From: Bacillus sp. CH30_1T | GTDB taxonomy: Bacteria > Bacillota > Bacilli > Bacillales > Bacillaceae_B | Length of the DNA stretch: 64,000 bases | NCBI RefSeq assembly: GCF_008364765.1 | Contig: NZ_VTUY01000013.1 | Coordinates: 1-64,000 of the forward strand | Direction of reading: 5' to 3' | Shown here: positions 19,789 to 33,507 of the stretch, in pieces | Layout: the number at the start of each line of letters is the position of its first letter | Position numbering within the stretch: the first letter of the stretch is position 1 | Translations under genes and position numbers: made by a program | Notes under the pieces: generated by a model | Databases searched by the model: none | Seen by the model: the letters and a program-made list of their open reading frames with translations, nothing else | What the model was told of the DNA's origin: nothing

Positions 19789-19935
19789 TTAAACTTCTTG
19801 TTCATTTAAAACGGGAACTGCGGTATTATCTAACCCACAGCAAGGACAGTGGTCCCCATCAATGACATATTCATCTTCACCAAATTCATGCGTATTAATA
19901 TAAAAACACCATTGGCAAATAATAAAGTCGATTAT
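19789..19935 (-). CDS. Possible small zinc-ribbon protein with non-ATG start
   Basis: A frame of about 47 codons reads FIICQWCFYINTHEFGEDEY and then HCPCCGLDNTAVPVL, giving CxxC...CxCC metal-binding pairs. The frame is open upstream to a TAG and contains no ATG, GTG or TTG before the first Cys. AGGAG precedes consecutive ATA, ATC and ATT codons that could serve only as rare starts. It may therefore be a gene that has lost its start codon. It lies 43 bases upstream of the IDEAL-domain gene on the same strand. Confidence 0.35.
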   Translation of the reverse strand: MIDFIICQWCFYINTHEFGEDEYVIDGDHCPCCGLDNTAVPVLNEQEV

Positions 19936-20052
19936 TCTTCTCCTGCCTTCCTAACATCTACCTTCTCAAAATATGTATCTTTTTAGTTCAATAAAAGAAG
20001 TACTTGAACTTGATAAAGAGGGGTATAGCAAGGTCAAGTACGCAGGATAAAA

Positions 20053-20095
20053 TGAGAACTATTATCATTTACAGTATAAGTGATAATGATTCTCA
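20053..20095. promoter_or_regulatory. fur box: Two adjacent Fur-box-like operators
   Basis: Site 1 (20053-20067, TGAGAACTATTATCA) matches the 7-1-7 Fur consensus TGATAAT-N-ATTATCA at 13 of 15 positions. Site 2 (20081-20095, TGATAATGATTCTCA) matches at 14 of 15. No intact iron-related gene follows on either strand. The nearest minus-strand frame is the weak zinc-ribbon ORF. On the plus strand only a short protein-like fragment (20189-20281) follows. Confidence 0.65.
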
Positions 20096-20188
20096 TTGTC
20101 AAATAGAAAATGAGTTTTTTTGTATTGGAAAAAACTTATTTGTTAACATTAAATTAATTAGCTGACTCCAAAGGAAGAGTGAAGGCAA

Positions 20189-20281
20189 TCGGCGGCAACT
20201 TTATGCTCTGGAGCATAGTGAGAGATTTAATGACATTGTGGTGGATTTTTCAGAAGATACTAGTGATTATTACCTAAAATA
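20189..20281 (+). pseudogene. Possible C-terminal gene remnant
   Basis: Reading plus-strand codons up to a TAA gives QLYALEHSERFNDIVVDFSE followed by DTSDYYLK, a protein-like composition. There is a stop just upstream and no start. It lies about 100 bases after the Fur boxes and could be the tail of a deleted iron-regulated gene. The rest of 19936-20428 shows nothing else I can support. Confidence 0.3.
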
Positions 20282-20428
20282 ATAATAAAAGGACTCACAA
20301 TCAATTATGAAATCAGCTTCCTTCAGGTTCTACGTCGCCCTAAACACCCTTGCTTTCAGCTAACGACTACAACGACCTTCACCGTTCGGGACTTTACCTC
20401 TAAAGCGTGTGCACATGCTGGGCACACC

Positions 20429-20461
20429 AAAAAAGAGAGAATAGAAGATCTACTCTCTCTT
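20429..20461 (-). terminator. Terminator of the beta-glucoside operon
   Basis: A stem AAGAGAGAGTAGA...TCTATTCTCTCTT is followed on the minus strand by six T residues, 22 bases after the stop of the last glucosidase gene. Confidence 0.85.
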
Positions 20462-20482
20462 AAAATAACCCAAGTAAGGGAA

Positions 20483-23392
<2,910 letters not shown>

Positions 23393-23448
23393 TCAGAAAA
23401 AAAGAAAATATATGGTTTCACTTGGCAAAAACCATATCTATTCAATTA

Positions 23449-25413
<1,965 letters not shown>

Positions 25414-25442
25414 TTAATTTGAAATCAATTTTTTATAAAGAA

Positions 25443-25523
25443 AAAACCTAAACTACGTGAAGAACAGACATAGAACACCTGTCATTCCCGTAATTTAGGT
25501 TTTGCCTCACAGAGTAACAATCC
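25443..25523 (-). promoter_or_regulatory. LicT-type RAT with overlapping terminator before bglP
   Basis: On the minus strand 25523-25498 starts GGATTGTTACT and ends GGCAAAACC, the consensus ends of LicT/BglG RAT hairpins. Its 3' half overlaps a terminator whose arms AAACCTAAATTACG and CGTAGTTTAGGTTT are followed by TTTTTTC. LicT should therefore allow read-through into bglP when beta-glucosides are present. Confidence 0.9.
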
Positions 25524-25540
25524 TAAAATGGAATCAGTAT

Positions 25541-26368
25541 TTATCTTTTTACACTTCGTTCAATATGGATCGTCAAGTAAAGGATTTCCTCTTCTGTTAA
25601 CTCATACCTGTATTGCTTTTCCACAAAATTTTTGATCTTTAAGGAACATTGATAAGCATCGGGATACTTGTTCATAATGACATTTAAAAGATCGTCTTTC
25701 TCACCTTTATAATGCTCTCCTTTGACTAGCCGGTTTGCAAAGAATTTTAAATGAGTGATAAACCGATGATAGTTCAAAGAGTTCTCATCAAAGTCGATTT
25801 TAAAGCTGTATTTCACGATGGTTAAAATATCTTGAATCACCTTTGTCATGTCAACGGTATTGGTCATGTCTTCATTCAGCTGGGCATTCACTAGATGGAG
25901 TGCAATAAACCCGGCTTCATCTTCAGGTAAAAGACAACCGAACCGTTCACAAATCATATTCAAGGCTTCAAGCCCAATTTCAAATTCCTCTTTATAAAGG
26001 TTCTTCGTTTCCCAGAGCAATCCATTTTTAATTGGAAGATTATTATTATAACGTTCAATCCCAAAATGAATATGGTCGGTTAAAGAGATGTAGATACTAT
26101 CATTGAGTTTCTTCCCAAGCTTTTGCTTGGCGTAATGTATGATCTTTTCCGAAAGCTCCATGTACTCCATAGGAATATCGGCAATTAAGGCCTTGAACTT
26201 CTTTGTAATATCCCGGTCTTCCAAAGTGAAGATTTTTTCTAATTTATCTTCATCGATTTCTTCTCCAACACGCTTATTAAAGGCGAGTCCGCGCCCCATC
26301 ACAATTACTTCCTGCTTGCCTTTCATGGTGACAATCACATTGTTGTTCAGTATCTTATTAATCTTCAC
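25541..26368 (-). CDS. licT: Transcriptional antiterminator LicT (BglG family)
   Basis: This 275-residue protein has the CAT RNA-binding domain (VKINKILNNNV, VMGRGLAFNK) and two PRDs with conserved His in LTDHIHFGIERY, FIALHLVNAQ and YLTIHIERSVK. The frame extends up to a TTG at 26449, but that extension lies over the RAT/terminator. GAGGTGG is placed 6 bases before the GTG at 26368 and homologues begin MKIxKxxNNNV, so the GTG is chosen. It controls bglP from the RAT downstream and probably itself from the RAT upstream. Confidence 0.93.
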   Translation of the reverse strand: MKINKILNNNVIVTMKGKQEVIVMGRGLAFNKRVGEEIDEDKLEKIFTLEDRDITKKFKALIADIPMEYMELSEKIIHYAKQKLGKKLNDSIYISLTDHIHFGIERYNNNLPIKNGLLWETKNLYKEEFEIGLEALNMICERFGCLLPEDEAGFIALHLVNAQLNEDMTNTVDMTKVIQDILTIVKYSFKIDFDENSLNYHRFITHLKFFANRLVKGEHYKGEKDDLLNVIMNKYPDAYQCSLKIKNFVEKQYRYELTEEEILYLTIHIERSVKR

Positions 26369-26387
26369 TTTGTCCACCTCCGATAAC

Positions 26388-26453
26388 AAAAAAGGCAAAA
26401 CCTTCCCTTTTTTTAAAGGAATCGGTTTTGCCTGATTTAACAGTAACAATCCG
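26388..26453 (-). promoter_or_regulatory. LicT-type RAT with overlapping terminator before licT
   Basis: A second RAT (GGATTGTTACTG... ending GGCAAAACC) overlaps a terminator hairpin with arms AGGCAAAACC and GGTTTTGCCT followed by TTTTTTG. It precedes licT itself, indicating autoregulated antitermination at both junctions of the operon. Confidence 0.9.
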
Positions 26454-26455
26454 TT

Positions 26456-26502
26456 CTGTATGCGCTTTCTTTAATAATACTAAATACTCATTGAATACGC
26501 AA
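26456..26502 (-). promoter_or_regulatory. Probable sigma-A promoter and cre site of the licT operon
   Basis: TATTAT (26474-26479) is 17 bases downstream of TTGCGT (26497-26502; a weak -35). AAGAAAGCGCATACAG (26456-26471) follows immediately and fits the CcpA consensus WTGNAARCGNWWWCAW at 14 of 16 positions. Its position at the expected transcription start would suit catabolite repression. Confidence 0.6.
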
Positions 26503-26577
26503 CCTTTTTTAGCAGTAAAAGAATAACTAACCCCTCAATTTTTTGAAAGTATCATTCTAATTGAGCTGTTGAGCGAA

Positions 26578-27984
26578 TCATACCTGCTGGCGAAGTTCCT
26601 GAACGTCATTTTTAGTGTACCAAATGTATTTTCCTGTATATCCGTAAATAATCGCAAGGGCAATGGAAACAAAACTTAGCCACATAAATGGGACATAGGA
26701 AAAGGTAGATATACCTAGAATACCTGCCATGAATATCCCGTTATCGGTCCAAGGAATCATCCCTGATGTCATCGTACCGCCGACTTCAGAATTTCGAGAT
26801 AAAACTCTTCGATCAATGTATAGTTTATCATAGTTTTTTTCCATGATTTTTGGTGTTAATATTAATGAAACGTACATTGCGCAGCCAAATACATTCGCTA
26901 AAAAGGCCACAATTATGGTTGATAGGGTCACATTACCTGCTGAAGTCAGCTTCTTCTGGAATTTGGACACTATTACTTTTAGTACTCCTAAATGTTCCAA
27001 TAGACCGCCAAAACCTAATCCGAAAAGAATAACGACGATGGAGCCCAGCATTCCCTGGATCCCCCCGCGATTCAAAAGATCATCCATGAATTCAATGCCT
27101 GTGTCTATGGAAAAACCATTGTAAGCCATTCCAAGGGCTACGGAATAATCTATCCCTTGGAATGCAGAAGCCCAAATAGTCCCCAAGAGAGCCCCTGCAG
27201 CAATTGTCGGAACAGAAGGTTTCTTCAGTGCCAGCATTAGAAGGACAAAAATAGCCGGAATGAGCATCCAAATTTGAATATTAAAGTTTTCCAGTAATGC
27301 AGTCTTAAGAAATTCCACTTTTTCTAAATCAGTATTTTTGCCGCCATATATAAATCCTGCTATCGTAAAAAGGATAGCCGTAATAAGGTATGCAGGTATA
27401 TCTAAATATAGCATTGCACGTACGTGTGCAATTACATCCACTTTCGACATAGACGCCGCAAGTACAGTACTGTCAGATAACGGAGAAAGCTTATCTCCAA
27501 AGTATGCACCTGATAGAACGGCACCAGCCACCAGTGGAAGTGGGATACCCATCCCTTCCCCAATTGCCATCATCGCTATTCCAGCAGTCCCAACAGTTCC
27601 CCATGACGTACCTGTAGCCAAAGATGTTATCGAGCAAATGACTAGAGTTGCCAACAAAAAAATGCTGGGATGGATAAACTCCAAACCGTAATATATAAGG
27701 GTCGGTACAATTCCTCCTGCAATCCAGGTCCCGATTAGTGCACCAACGACAACTAGTATTAATATGGCCTCAAGCCCATTCGAAATCCCATTTGTAATAG
27801 CTTCTTGCAGTTGCTGATATCGGTGTCCTAACCGTAAACCAAGTAATATAACAATAAACCACGATATAAGTAGTGCCAGCTGTATAGGTAAATCAAACAT
27901 AACGGTAAAAGAAAAAACAATGGCTAAAAACAATCCAAATGTAATAGTAATTTCTAATATAGATGGTAATCGAACTTGCTTCAC
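26578..27984 (-). CDS. NhaC-family Na+/H+ antiporter (MleN-like)
   Basis: This 468-residue membrane protein has about 11-12 hydrophobic segments and the NhaC signatures TGTSWGTVGTAGIAMMAIGE and GAYFGDKLSPLSDSTVLAAS. Family members exchange Na+ for protons, and some (MleN) couple this to malate/lactate exchange. It starts at GTG with GGGGGGTGG upstream. Its place after asparaginase and aspartase suggests a role in exchanging a dicarboxylate such as fumarate or malate, which is inference. A partial cre-like sequence (TGAAAGCGC) lies at about 28005-28018, just upstream. Confidence 0.85.
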   Translation of the reverse strand: MKQVRLPSILEITITFGLFLAIVFSFTVMFDLPIQLALLISWFIVILLGLRLGHRYQQLQEAITNGISNGLEAILILVVVGALIGTWIAGGIVPTLIYYGLEFIHPSIFLLATLVICSITSLATGTSWGTVGTAGIAMMAIGEGMGIPLPLVAGAVLSGAYFGDKLSPLSDSTVLAASMSKVDVIAHVRAMLYLDIPAYLITAILFTIAGFIYGGKNTDLEKVEFLKTALLENFNIQIWMLIPAIFVLLMLALKKPSVPTIAAGALLGTIWASAFQGIDYSVALGMAYNGFSIDTGIEFMDDLLNRGGIQGMLGSIVVILFGLGFGGLLEHLGVLKVIVSKFQKKLTSAGNVTLSTIIVAFLANVFGCAMYVSLILTPKIMEKNYDKLYIDRRVLSRNSEVGGTMTSGMIPWTDNGIFMAGILGISTFSYVPFMWLSFVSIALAIIYGYTGKYIWYTKNDVQELRQQV

Positions 27985-28192
27985 CTTTCCACCCCCCTGA
28001 AATAATGCGCTTTCACCATCCTATTATAAAAGTTTATCCTTAATCTATATATCAACCGTCAATTAAAAGGTTTAATATGAAAAAAGATAAATTATAATAA
28101 TAGCTCAGTACCTTTCCCTATAAAACTATGGCCCCCAATGATAAGGGCTTTTTAAAGAAAATCAATTGATCTTGATCCATAGATTTATCATG

Positions 28193-29620
28193 TTACACTC
28201 GCTCGGTTAAAGCACCGCCTGATATGCCAGGATTGGTCATTTCGTAAGGATTTAAAATCAAATCGATTTCTTCCTCTGTCAAAACATCATATTGTAAACA
28301 AAGCTCTCGAATCGATTTACCTTTTAAGATGGCCTCCCGAGCAATTCGCGATGCAACTTCATACCCTATGTGCGGATTTACGGCTGTAAGCAATCCCACA
28401 CTTTTTTCAACATATTCCTTCAACCGGTCTTCGTTTGCCTCAATTCCTTTTAAGCAGAAATCTGTAAAGCTTCGGAATGCATTGTTCATGATGCTGATGG
28501 ATTGAAGCAGGTTAAAAACCAACACGGGTTCCATTACGTTTAATTCCAGTTGTCCGGCTTCAGAGGCCAAGCAAATCGTATGGTCGTTTCCGATCACCTG
28601 AAAGGCAACTTGGTTAATGAGCTCAGGCATTACCGGGTTGACTTTTCCAGGCATAATGGAGGAACCGGGCTGGCGTGATGGTAGAGTAATCTCCCCAAGT
28701 CCAGCACGAGGGCCGGATGTCATCAATCGTAAATCATTCGCTATTTTGGACATGTTTATCATGCAGACCTTCAATGCTGCTGATACTTCTGTGTATGCAT
28801 CGGTATTTTGTGTAGCATCAACAAGGTGCTCGGCTCCTACAAGCGGTAATCCGCTTATGTCTGAAAGATGCTTTACGACATTTTTTATATACATTTGGTC
28901 AGCATTTAATCCTGTCCCTACAGCTGTAGCACCCATATTCACTTCATAAAGATGCTGGCGAGCTTGTCCAATCCTTTTTATGTCACGTTCCAAAACACGG
29001 CTGTATGCTTCAAATTCTTGACCAAGGCGAATTGGTACTGCATCTTGAAGATGGGTACGACCCATTTTTATGATCGGATCAAATTGCTGAGCTTTTTCCT
29101 TGAAGATATGTAACATGTCACTCATAGTATCCAGAAGGTTTTTCAGCATATTAAGGGTGGAGATATGAATCGCTGTCGGAAATACATCATTCGTTGATTG
29201 CGACATATTCACATGTCTGTTCGGGCTTATTTTCCAGTAGTCGCCTTTATGATGGCCAAGGAGTTCAAGCGCACGGTTTGCAATGACTTCATTCGCATTC
29301 ATATTCATTGAAGTACCGGCTCCTCCCTGAATCGGATCGACGATAAAATACTCGTGCCATTCTCCTTCTATAATTTCATCTGAGGATTGGATGATTGCCT
29401 TACCGATCCCTTCATATAGACGTTTCGTATCCATATTGGCAAGTGCTGCCGCTTTTTTAACTATCGCCAGCGCTTTAATCATTTCTATATGAATGGTATA
29501 TCCAGTTATCGGGAAATTTTCTACAGCCCGTAAAGTTTGAATTCCATAATAAACATCTGCTGGTATCTCCTTTTCACCGAGAAAATCTTTCTCAATTCGG
29601 TATACGTTCTTGTCTTTCAT
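28193..29620 (-). CDS. aspA: Aspartate ammonia-lyase
   Basis: This 475-residue enzyme deaminates L-aspartate to fumarate. It has the fumarase/aspartase signature [27 protein letters not shown] near the active site, and [17 protein letters not shown]. The start is the ATG at 29620 (GGGAG and GGAAG upstream; [20 protein letters not shown] as in homologues), not the frame opening at 29668. It overlaps the end of the asparaginase gene by 29 bases, so the two are probably co-translated to take Asn to fumarate. Confidence 0.94.
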   Translation of the reverse strand: MKDKNVYRIEKDFLGEKEIPADVYYGIQTLRAVENFPITGYTIHIEMIKALAIVKKAAALANMDTKRLYEGIGKAIIQSSDEIIEGEWHEYFIVDPIQGGAGTSMNMNANEVIANRALELLGHHKGDYWKISPNRHVNMSQSTNDVFPTAIHISTLNMLKNLLDTMSDMLHIFKEKAQQFDPIIKMGRTHLQDAVPIRLGQEFEAYSRVLERDIKRIGQARQHLYEVNMGATAVGTGLNADQMYIKNVVKHLSDISGLPLVGAEHLVDATQNTDAYTEVSAALKVCMINMSKIANDLRLMTSGPRAGLGEITLPSRQPGSSIMPGKVNPVMPELINQVAFQVIGNDHTICLASEAGQLELNVMEPVLVFNLLQSISIMNNAFRSFTDFCLKGIEANEDRLKEYVEKSVGLLTAVNPHIGYEVASRIAREAILKGKSIRELCLQYDVLTEEEIDLILNPYEMTNPGISGGALTERV

Positions 29621-30635
29621 TACTTCCTTCACTCCCTTTGTAACTTCTATAATATAAGTCCTCAGCAATTGGCGTTTCCATCATTTCCTTCACCTCTTGC
29701 GGATCCTGAGTCTTGCCCAGTACCCACATCAATTTAGGAACGATGGCTTCTGTATTCATATTCCTTGAACGAATAATACTATCACGACCTACTTTTCTCC
29801 CTACTTCATAAATATCTATATCCTCTCCCTCTTCTAGACATTGCGTAGTAACGACAATAGATATCCCGCATTTCGCCAAATCGATTAATTTTTCCACAAT
29901 ATTTCTTCTTTCAAATGGAATACCGCCACTTCCATAGCTCTCAATTACAATCCCTTTACATTGATCTTTCAGAGAGTCAAAAATTTCAGGCTTTATTCCA
30001 GGGTACAACTTGACTAATAAAACATCTGTACATAGGGAGGTTTCCAATTTAATCTCTTTATTCTTTGGTGTACTTACCGGTTTATCATAATAAATACCTT
30101 CATTATTTATAAAAGCGATGTAAGGGTAATTTATACTTTCAAACGCGTCATAGCTTTTTGTTCTCAATTTAATGGCTCTTGTTCCCTGAATAACTCTGCC
30201 ATCAAATACTACATATACTCCCCCGATTTCTTCACAAGCAAAGCGGATAGCATCAGAGACATTCCTTTTAGCATCCGTTTTCTGAAAAGCAATCGGGATT
30301 TGAGATCCTGTAAAGACAATTGGTTTTCCTACATTTTGCAACATATAGGAGAGTGCAGCAGAAGTGTAGGCCATTGTATCTGTGCCATGAGTAATTACAA
30401 AGCCATCGTAATCATGGTAATGCTCATAAATGGATTTTGCTAATTCAACCCAATTTTCCGGCTGCATATTTGTACTATCTATATTCATCAAAGGCTTACT
30501 ATCCATTTGACAAAGCAAATTTATATCTGGAAGATAACTTAAGATTTCATCTGCTTTCAGCTCAGGTGCCAGTCCATTTTTCCCTGCTAATGAAGCAATT
30601 GTTCCACCAGTAGTAAGTAACATCAATTTCTTCAA
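29592..30635 (-). CDS. ansA: L-asparaginase, type I
   Basis: This 347-residue enzyme hydrolyses Asn to Asp and ammonia. The two catalytic threonines are in [13 protein letters not shown] and [13 protein letters not shown], and there is no signal peptide, so it is cytoplasmic. It begins at a TTG with AAGGAGGT 6 bases upstream. It leads an ansA-aspA-nhaC unit like the B. subtilis ansAB operon, but no AnsR-type regulator is next to it here. Confidence 0.93.
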   Translation of the reverse strand: MKKLMLLTTGGTIASLAGKNGLAPELKADEILSYLPDINLLCQMDSKPLMNIDSTNMQPENWVELAKSIYEHYHDYDGFVITHGTDTMAYTSAALSYMLQNVGKPIVFTGSQIPIAFQKTDAKRNVSDAIRFACEEIGGVYVVFDGRVIQGTRAIKLRTKSYDAFESINYPYIAFINNEGIYYDKPVSTPKNKEIKLETSLCTDVLLVKLYPGIKPEIFDSLKDQCKGIVIESYGSGGIPFERRNIVEKLIDLAKCGISIVVTTQCLEEGEDIDIYEVGRKVGRDSIIRSRNMNTEAIVPKLMWVLGKTQDPQEVKEMMETPIAEDLYYRSYKGSEGSNERQERIPN

Positions 30636-30866
30636 TAGGATACCTCCTTAAATGCTGCGTTTTACGCAAATTCCATCATGTTTCAGCTAATTAAATTCAT
30701 TAAAATAAATCACTTCGGTTAGTATTTTATAACCTTCCATTCTCTTAAAAGTTTCTTTTGCCTCTTTCCCGTGCTAAATTCAAATATTTTAATAATGTTG
30801 TTTTTTGAATGAGAAGTGATGATCCACACGAGATAATTCCTCCATTAAAATGATTTAATTAACGAA

Positions 30867-31859
30867 TTAAAAAATACTAAAGTTATACTCCTCAGCAATA
30901 TGTTTTAACAACTCGACACCTGCAAGGCTATTACCATATTCATCTATAGCTGGTCCATAAATACCGATACCACAGCCGGTTTGGAAAGGGGATTCTTGTG
31001 GATATCTGGCAGGTACTGATGCCATGATGCCTCCTGATACCCCACTTTTCGCTGGTACACCGACAAATGCGGCGAATTTACCAGAAGCATTATACATCCC
31101 GCAAGTCAGCATTAAGCCTTTCGTCAGCTGTGCTATTTGTTTAGGAAAGACTTGCCTCTTATGAATTGGGTCATATCCATTTTGTGATAGTATTAATCCA
31201 ATTTGAGCAATATCTTTTGTATCTACTTCGATTGAACATTGTCTTAAGTAAACCTCTAATGCATCCTCTACCTCTAATTCCAAAAATCCACTCTCTTTCA
31301 AATAATAGGCTAAGGCTCTATTTCGATTGGCTGTTTTCCACTCGGACTGATATACTTTTTCATTAATTGTTGGTCGTTTCCCAATCATTTTTTCTATTAA
31401 CGCGTATATCGATTCCAGCTTTTGCTCCGGGGTTTCCCCATTAAGAAGAGATGCTACTGTAAGCGCTCCCGCATTAATCATTGGGTTAAACGGTTTGCCC
31501 GGCTTATGAATTTCCAATCGAACAATAGAGTTAAATGCATCCCCTGTTGGTTCTACATCCACGCGATTTAATACATAAGGAATTCCACGGTCTAAACATG
31601 CTGCAATAAAACTGATAACTTTTGAGATACTTTGTAAAGTAAAAGGAACATCCCAATCTCCTGCCTTCATCTCTACACCATCAGAACTAATCATGTAAAC
31701 TCCCAAATCCGATTGGTTAGACTCCCCCAATGCTGGGATATAGTCGGCACATCGGCCTTTCAAACCAAGGGAACGGTAATTCATGACCCATTCACAAAGA
31801 TTTTCTTCTTCCTTGGGGATACTAGTTTGAATTATTTCTTTTATTATTTGATGATGCAC
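30867..31859 (-). CDS. glsA: Glutaminase
   Basis: This 330-residue enzyme converts glutamine to glutamate and ammonia. It belongs to the serine-dependent beta-lactamase-like glutaminases: SxxK in LQSISKVISFIA, NPMINAGAL, YNASGKFAAFVG and KSGVSGGIMA. The frame is open to 31991, but the upstream part is a G+C-rich repeat. GGGTGG precedes the GTG at 31859, giving the usual family length. It stands between the ansA operon and a divergent GlnK/GlnL-like two-component system, whose B. subtilis counterpart activates the glutaminase genes glsA-glnT. Confidence 0.92.
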   Translation of the reverse strand: MHHQIIKEIIQTSIPKEEENLCEWVMNYRSLGLKGRCADYIPALGESNQSDLGVYMISSDGVEMKAGDWDVPFTLQSISKVISFIAACLDRGIPYVLNRVDVEPTGDAFNSIVRLEIHKPGKPFNPMINAGALTVASLLNGETPEQKLESIYALIEKMIGKRPTINEKVYQSEWKTANRNRALAYYLKESGFLELEVEDALEVYLRQCSIEVDTKDIAQIGLILSQNGYDPIHKRQVFPKQIAQLTKGLMLTCGMYNASGKFAAFVGVPAKSGVSGGIMASVPARYPQESPFQTGCGIGIYGPAIDEYGNSLAGVELLKHIAEEYNFSIF

Positions 31860-31904
31860 TAACCCACCCCCTGTAAACGTTTTCTTTTTAAAGCAAGGCT
31901 CTTG

Positions 31905-31995
31905 TAAACACCGCTGTTGATTTCCGCGCAAGGCTTCGCTTTCCGCGGGGTGCTGATAATGCCTCAGCGGCTGCGCCGGCGGGGTCTCCACCCAA
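31905..31995. repeat. G+C-rich dispersed repeat fragment (REP-like)
   Basis: This stretch (TTTCCGCGCAAGGCTTCGCT and following) is far richer in G+C than its surroundings and contains complementary pieces such as CGCTTTCCGCGGGG. It resembles a repeat family common in intergenic regions of Bacillus-group genomes. It lies just upstream of the glutaminase start, in the divergent promoter region. Confidence 0.6.
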
Positions 31996-32199
31996 GCTTC
32001 AATACCAGCTGGGACTTCTTCAAAATCAACATGATGCTATAACAGAGCTTAAGGTAAAACAGATATAATTCCTGGTCATTCTCATTCATTTTAGAATCAG
32101 AGTTACACAAAGAAACCGAATACTACAAATAAATCTTTTAAAAAATCATTATATAAACTAACCTAACTAGTAAGAATATTAAAATCGGAAGTGATAGTT

Positions 32200-33507
32200 T
32201 TGGGTATAAATCCTTTATTTAGAAAAGAACGTACCATTATTATTTTGATGATGTTTTTTGTTCCATTAGCTGGAGAAATACACTTTTATCCCATTAATGA
32301 AACATTTCGTGTCAGCTTAGGGCCGCCAACTCTTTTTCTTTTTCTACTTTTTTTAAGAAAAACCGGCATTATCCCAGGCTTTTTACCAGCTATTCTTGTT
32401 GTGTTTTTTCGTATGCTGCTAGATTCAATTATGGGAGTAAACTTTAACTGGTTTATTTCTTTTGAATCTCATTATCCGAGTTTTTTCTTTTACTTCACTT
32501 ATACTTCCCTTTTCTATTTATTTAAGGTTAATCGTTTTCATCGGCAACCTTTGATCATTGGTTTCTATGGAATTACCATTGAAATATTATCGAATCTTGT
32601 AGAAATATTCTTACAATATATAATGTTTAGAGGTATCATTACTTCAGGATCATTGTTGGAAATGTTCCTTATGGCTCTTGCTCATAGTTTTATGGTATTA
32701 GGAGTATTTAGTATGATGAAATTATATGAGGCACAGTCCCGGGAGATAGAAGTACGGAAGCAAAATGAATATATGTTATTGCATGTATCGAACTTATATG
32801 AAGAATCTATTCATTTAAAAAAGACATTTCAAAATTCTGAAACGATTACAATGAAAGCTTACGAATTATATAGAGAATTAAATGGAAATCATGATGTAGA
32901 CAATAAACTCCTTAAAAAAACCCGTCAACAATTACTGGAAATAGCTGGTAAAATACATGATGTTAAAAAAGACAATCAGAGAATTTATGCGGGCTTATCC
33001 AAGCTTATCTCAAATGAAGGCTTTACAGACTATGTCCATATTACGGATTTAATAAAAATAATTGTGCGATCCAATGAAAAGTATGCACATTTATTAGAAA
33101 AAGATATCCTTTTTCATTATCACATAAAAGGGAATCACCCCCGTTACCATATTTATACCATTCTATCGATAATAAATAATTTAGTTGCCAACGCGGTAGA
33201 AGCCATTAAAGAAATGGGAACCATCGAAATAGAGGTTAGTTTTCAGGAAAATTCTGTTCATTTTCGGATTGAAGATGACGGACCTGGTATTCCGGAAAGG
33301 AATAGGGACTTAATATTTAAACCTGGCTTCACTTCTAAGTTTGACAGTATGGGCAATCCTTCAACGGGTATCGGGCTAACTTTTTTAGAAGATATGGTCA
33401 AAAAGTTTAATGGAAAGATTACCTTTAAAAGTGGCTCAAACAACATAGGAACCGTCTTCATTATTAGCTTGCCAGTTGATAATTTAGTTGAAAAGGAGAA
33501 TTCTTGA
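32200..33507 (+). CDS. Sensor histidine kinase, GlnK/DcuS-like
   Basis: This protein of about 435 residues has six N-terminal hydrophobic segments (about 1-175), a coiled linker (LYEAQSREIEVRKQNEY), a dimerisation region with a candidate phospho-acceptor in EIAGKIHDVKKDNQRIY, and an ATPase domain with the N box NNLVANAVEAI, G1 EDDGPGIP and G2 TGIGL. This is the layout of B. subtilis GlnK (YcbA), the glutamine sensor. GGAAGTGA is better spaced for the TTG at 32200 than for the GTG at 32191. It overlaps the response-regulator gene by one base (TGATG) and is divergent from glsA. Confidence 0.87.
   Translation: MGINPLFRKERTIIILMMFFVPLAGEIHFYPINETFRVSLGPPTLFLFLLFLRKTGIIPGFLPAILVVFFRMLLDSIMGVNFNWFISFESHYPSFFFYFTYTSLFYLFKVNRFHRQPLIIGFYGITIEILSNLVEIFLQYIMFRGIITSGSLLEMFLMALAHSFMVLGVFSMMKLYEAQSREIEVRKQNEYMLLHVSNLYEESIHLKKTFQNSETITMKAYELYRELNGNHDVDNKLLKKTRQQLLEIAGKIHDVKKDNQRIYAGLSKLISNEGFTDYVHITDLIKIIVRSNEKYAHLLEKDILFHYHIKGNHPRYHIYTILSIINNLVANAVEAIKEMGTIEIEVSFQENSVHFRIEDDGPGIPERNRDLIFKPGFTSKFDSMGNPSTGIGLTFLEDMVKKFNGKITFKSGSNNIGTVFIISLPVDNLVEKENS

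Noticed and set aside
31860-31991. Extended N-terminus of glutaminase
   Set aside because: The added 44 codons come from a G+C-rich repeat and exceed the family length; the GTG at 31859 has a ribosome site.
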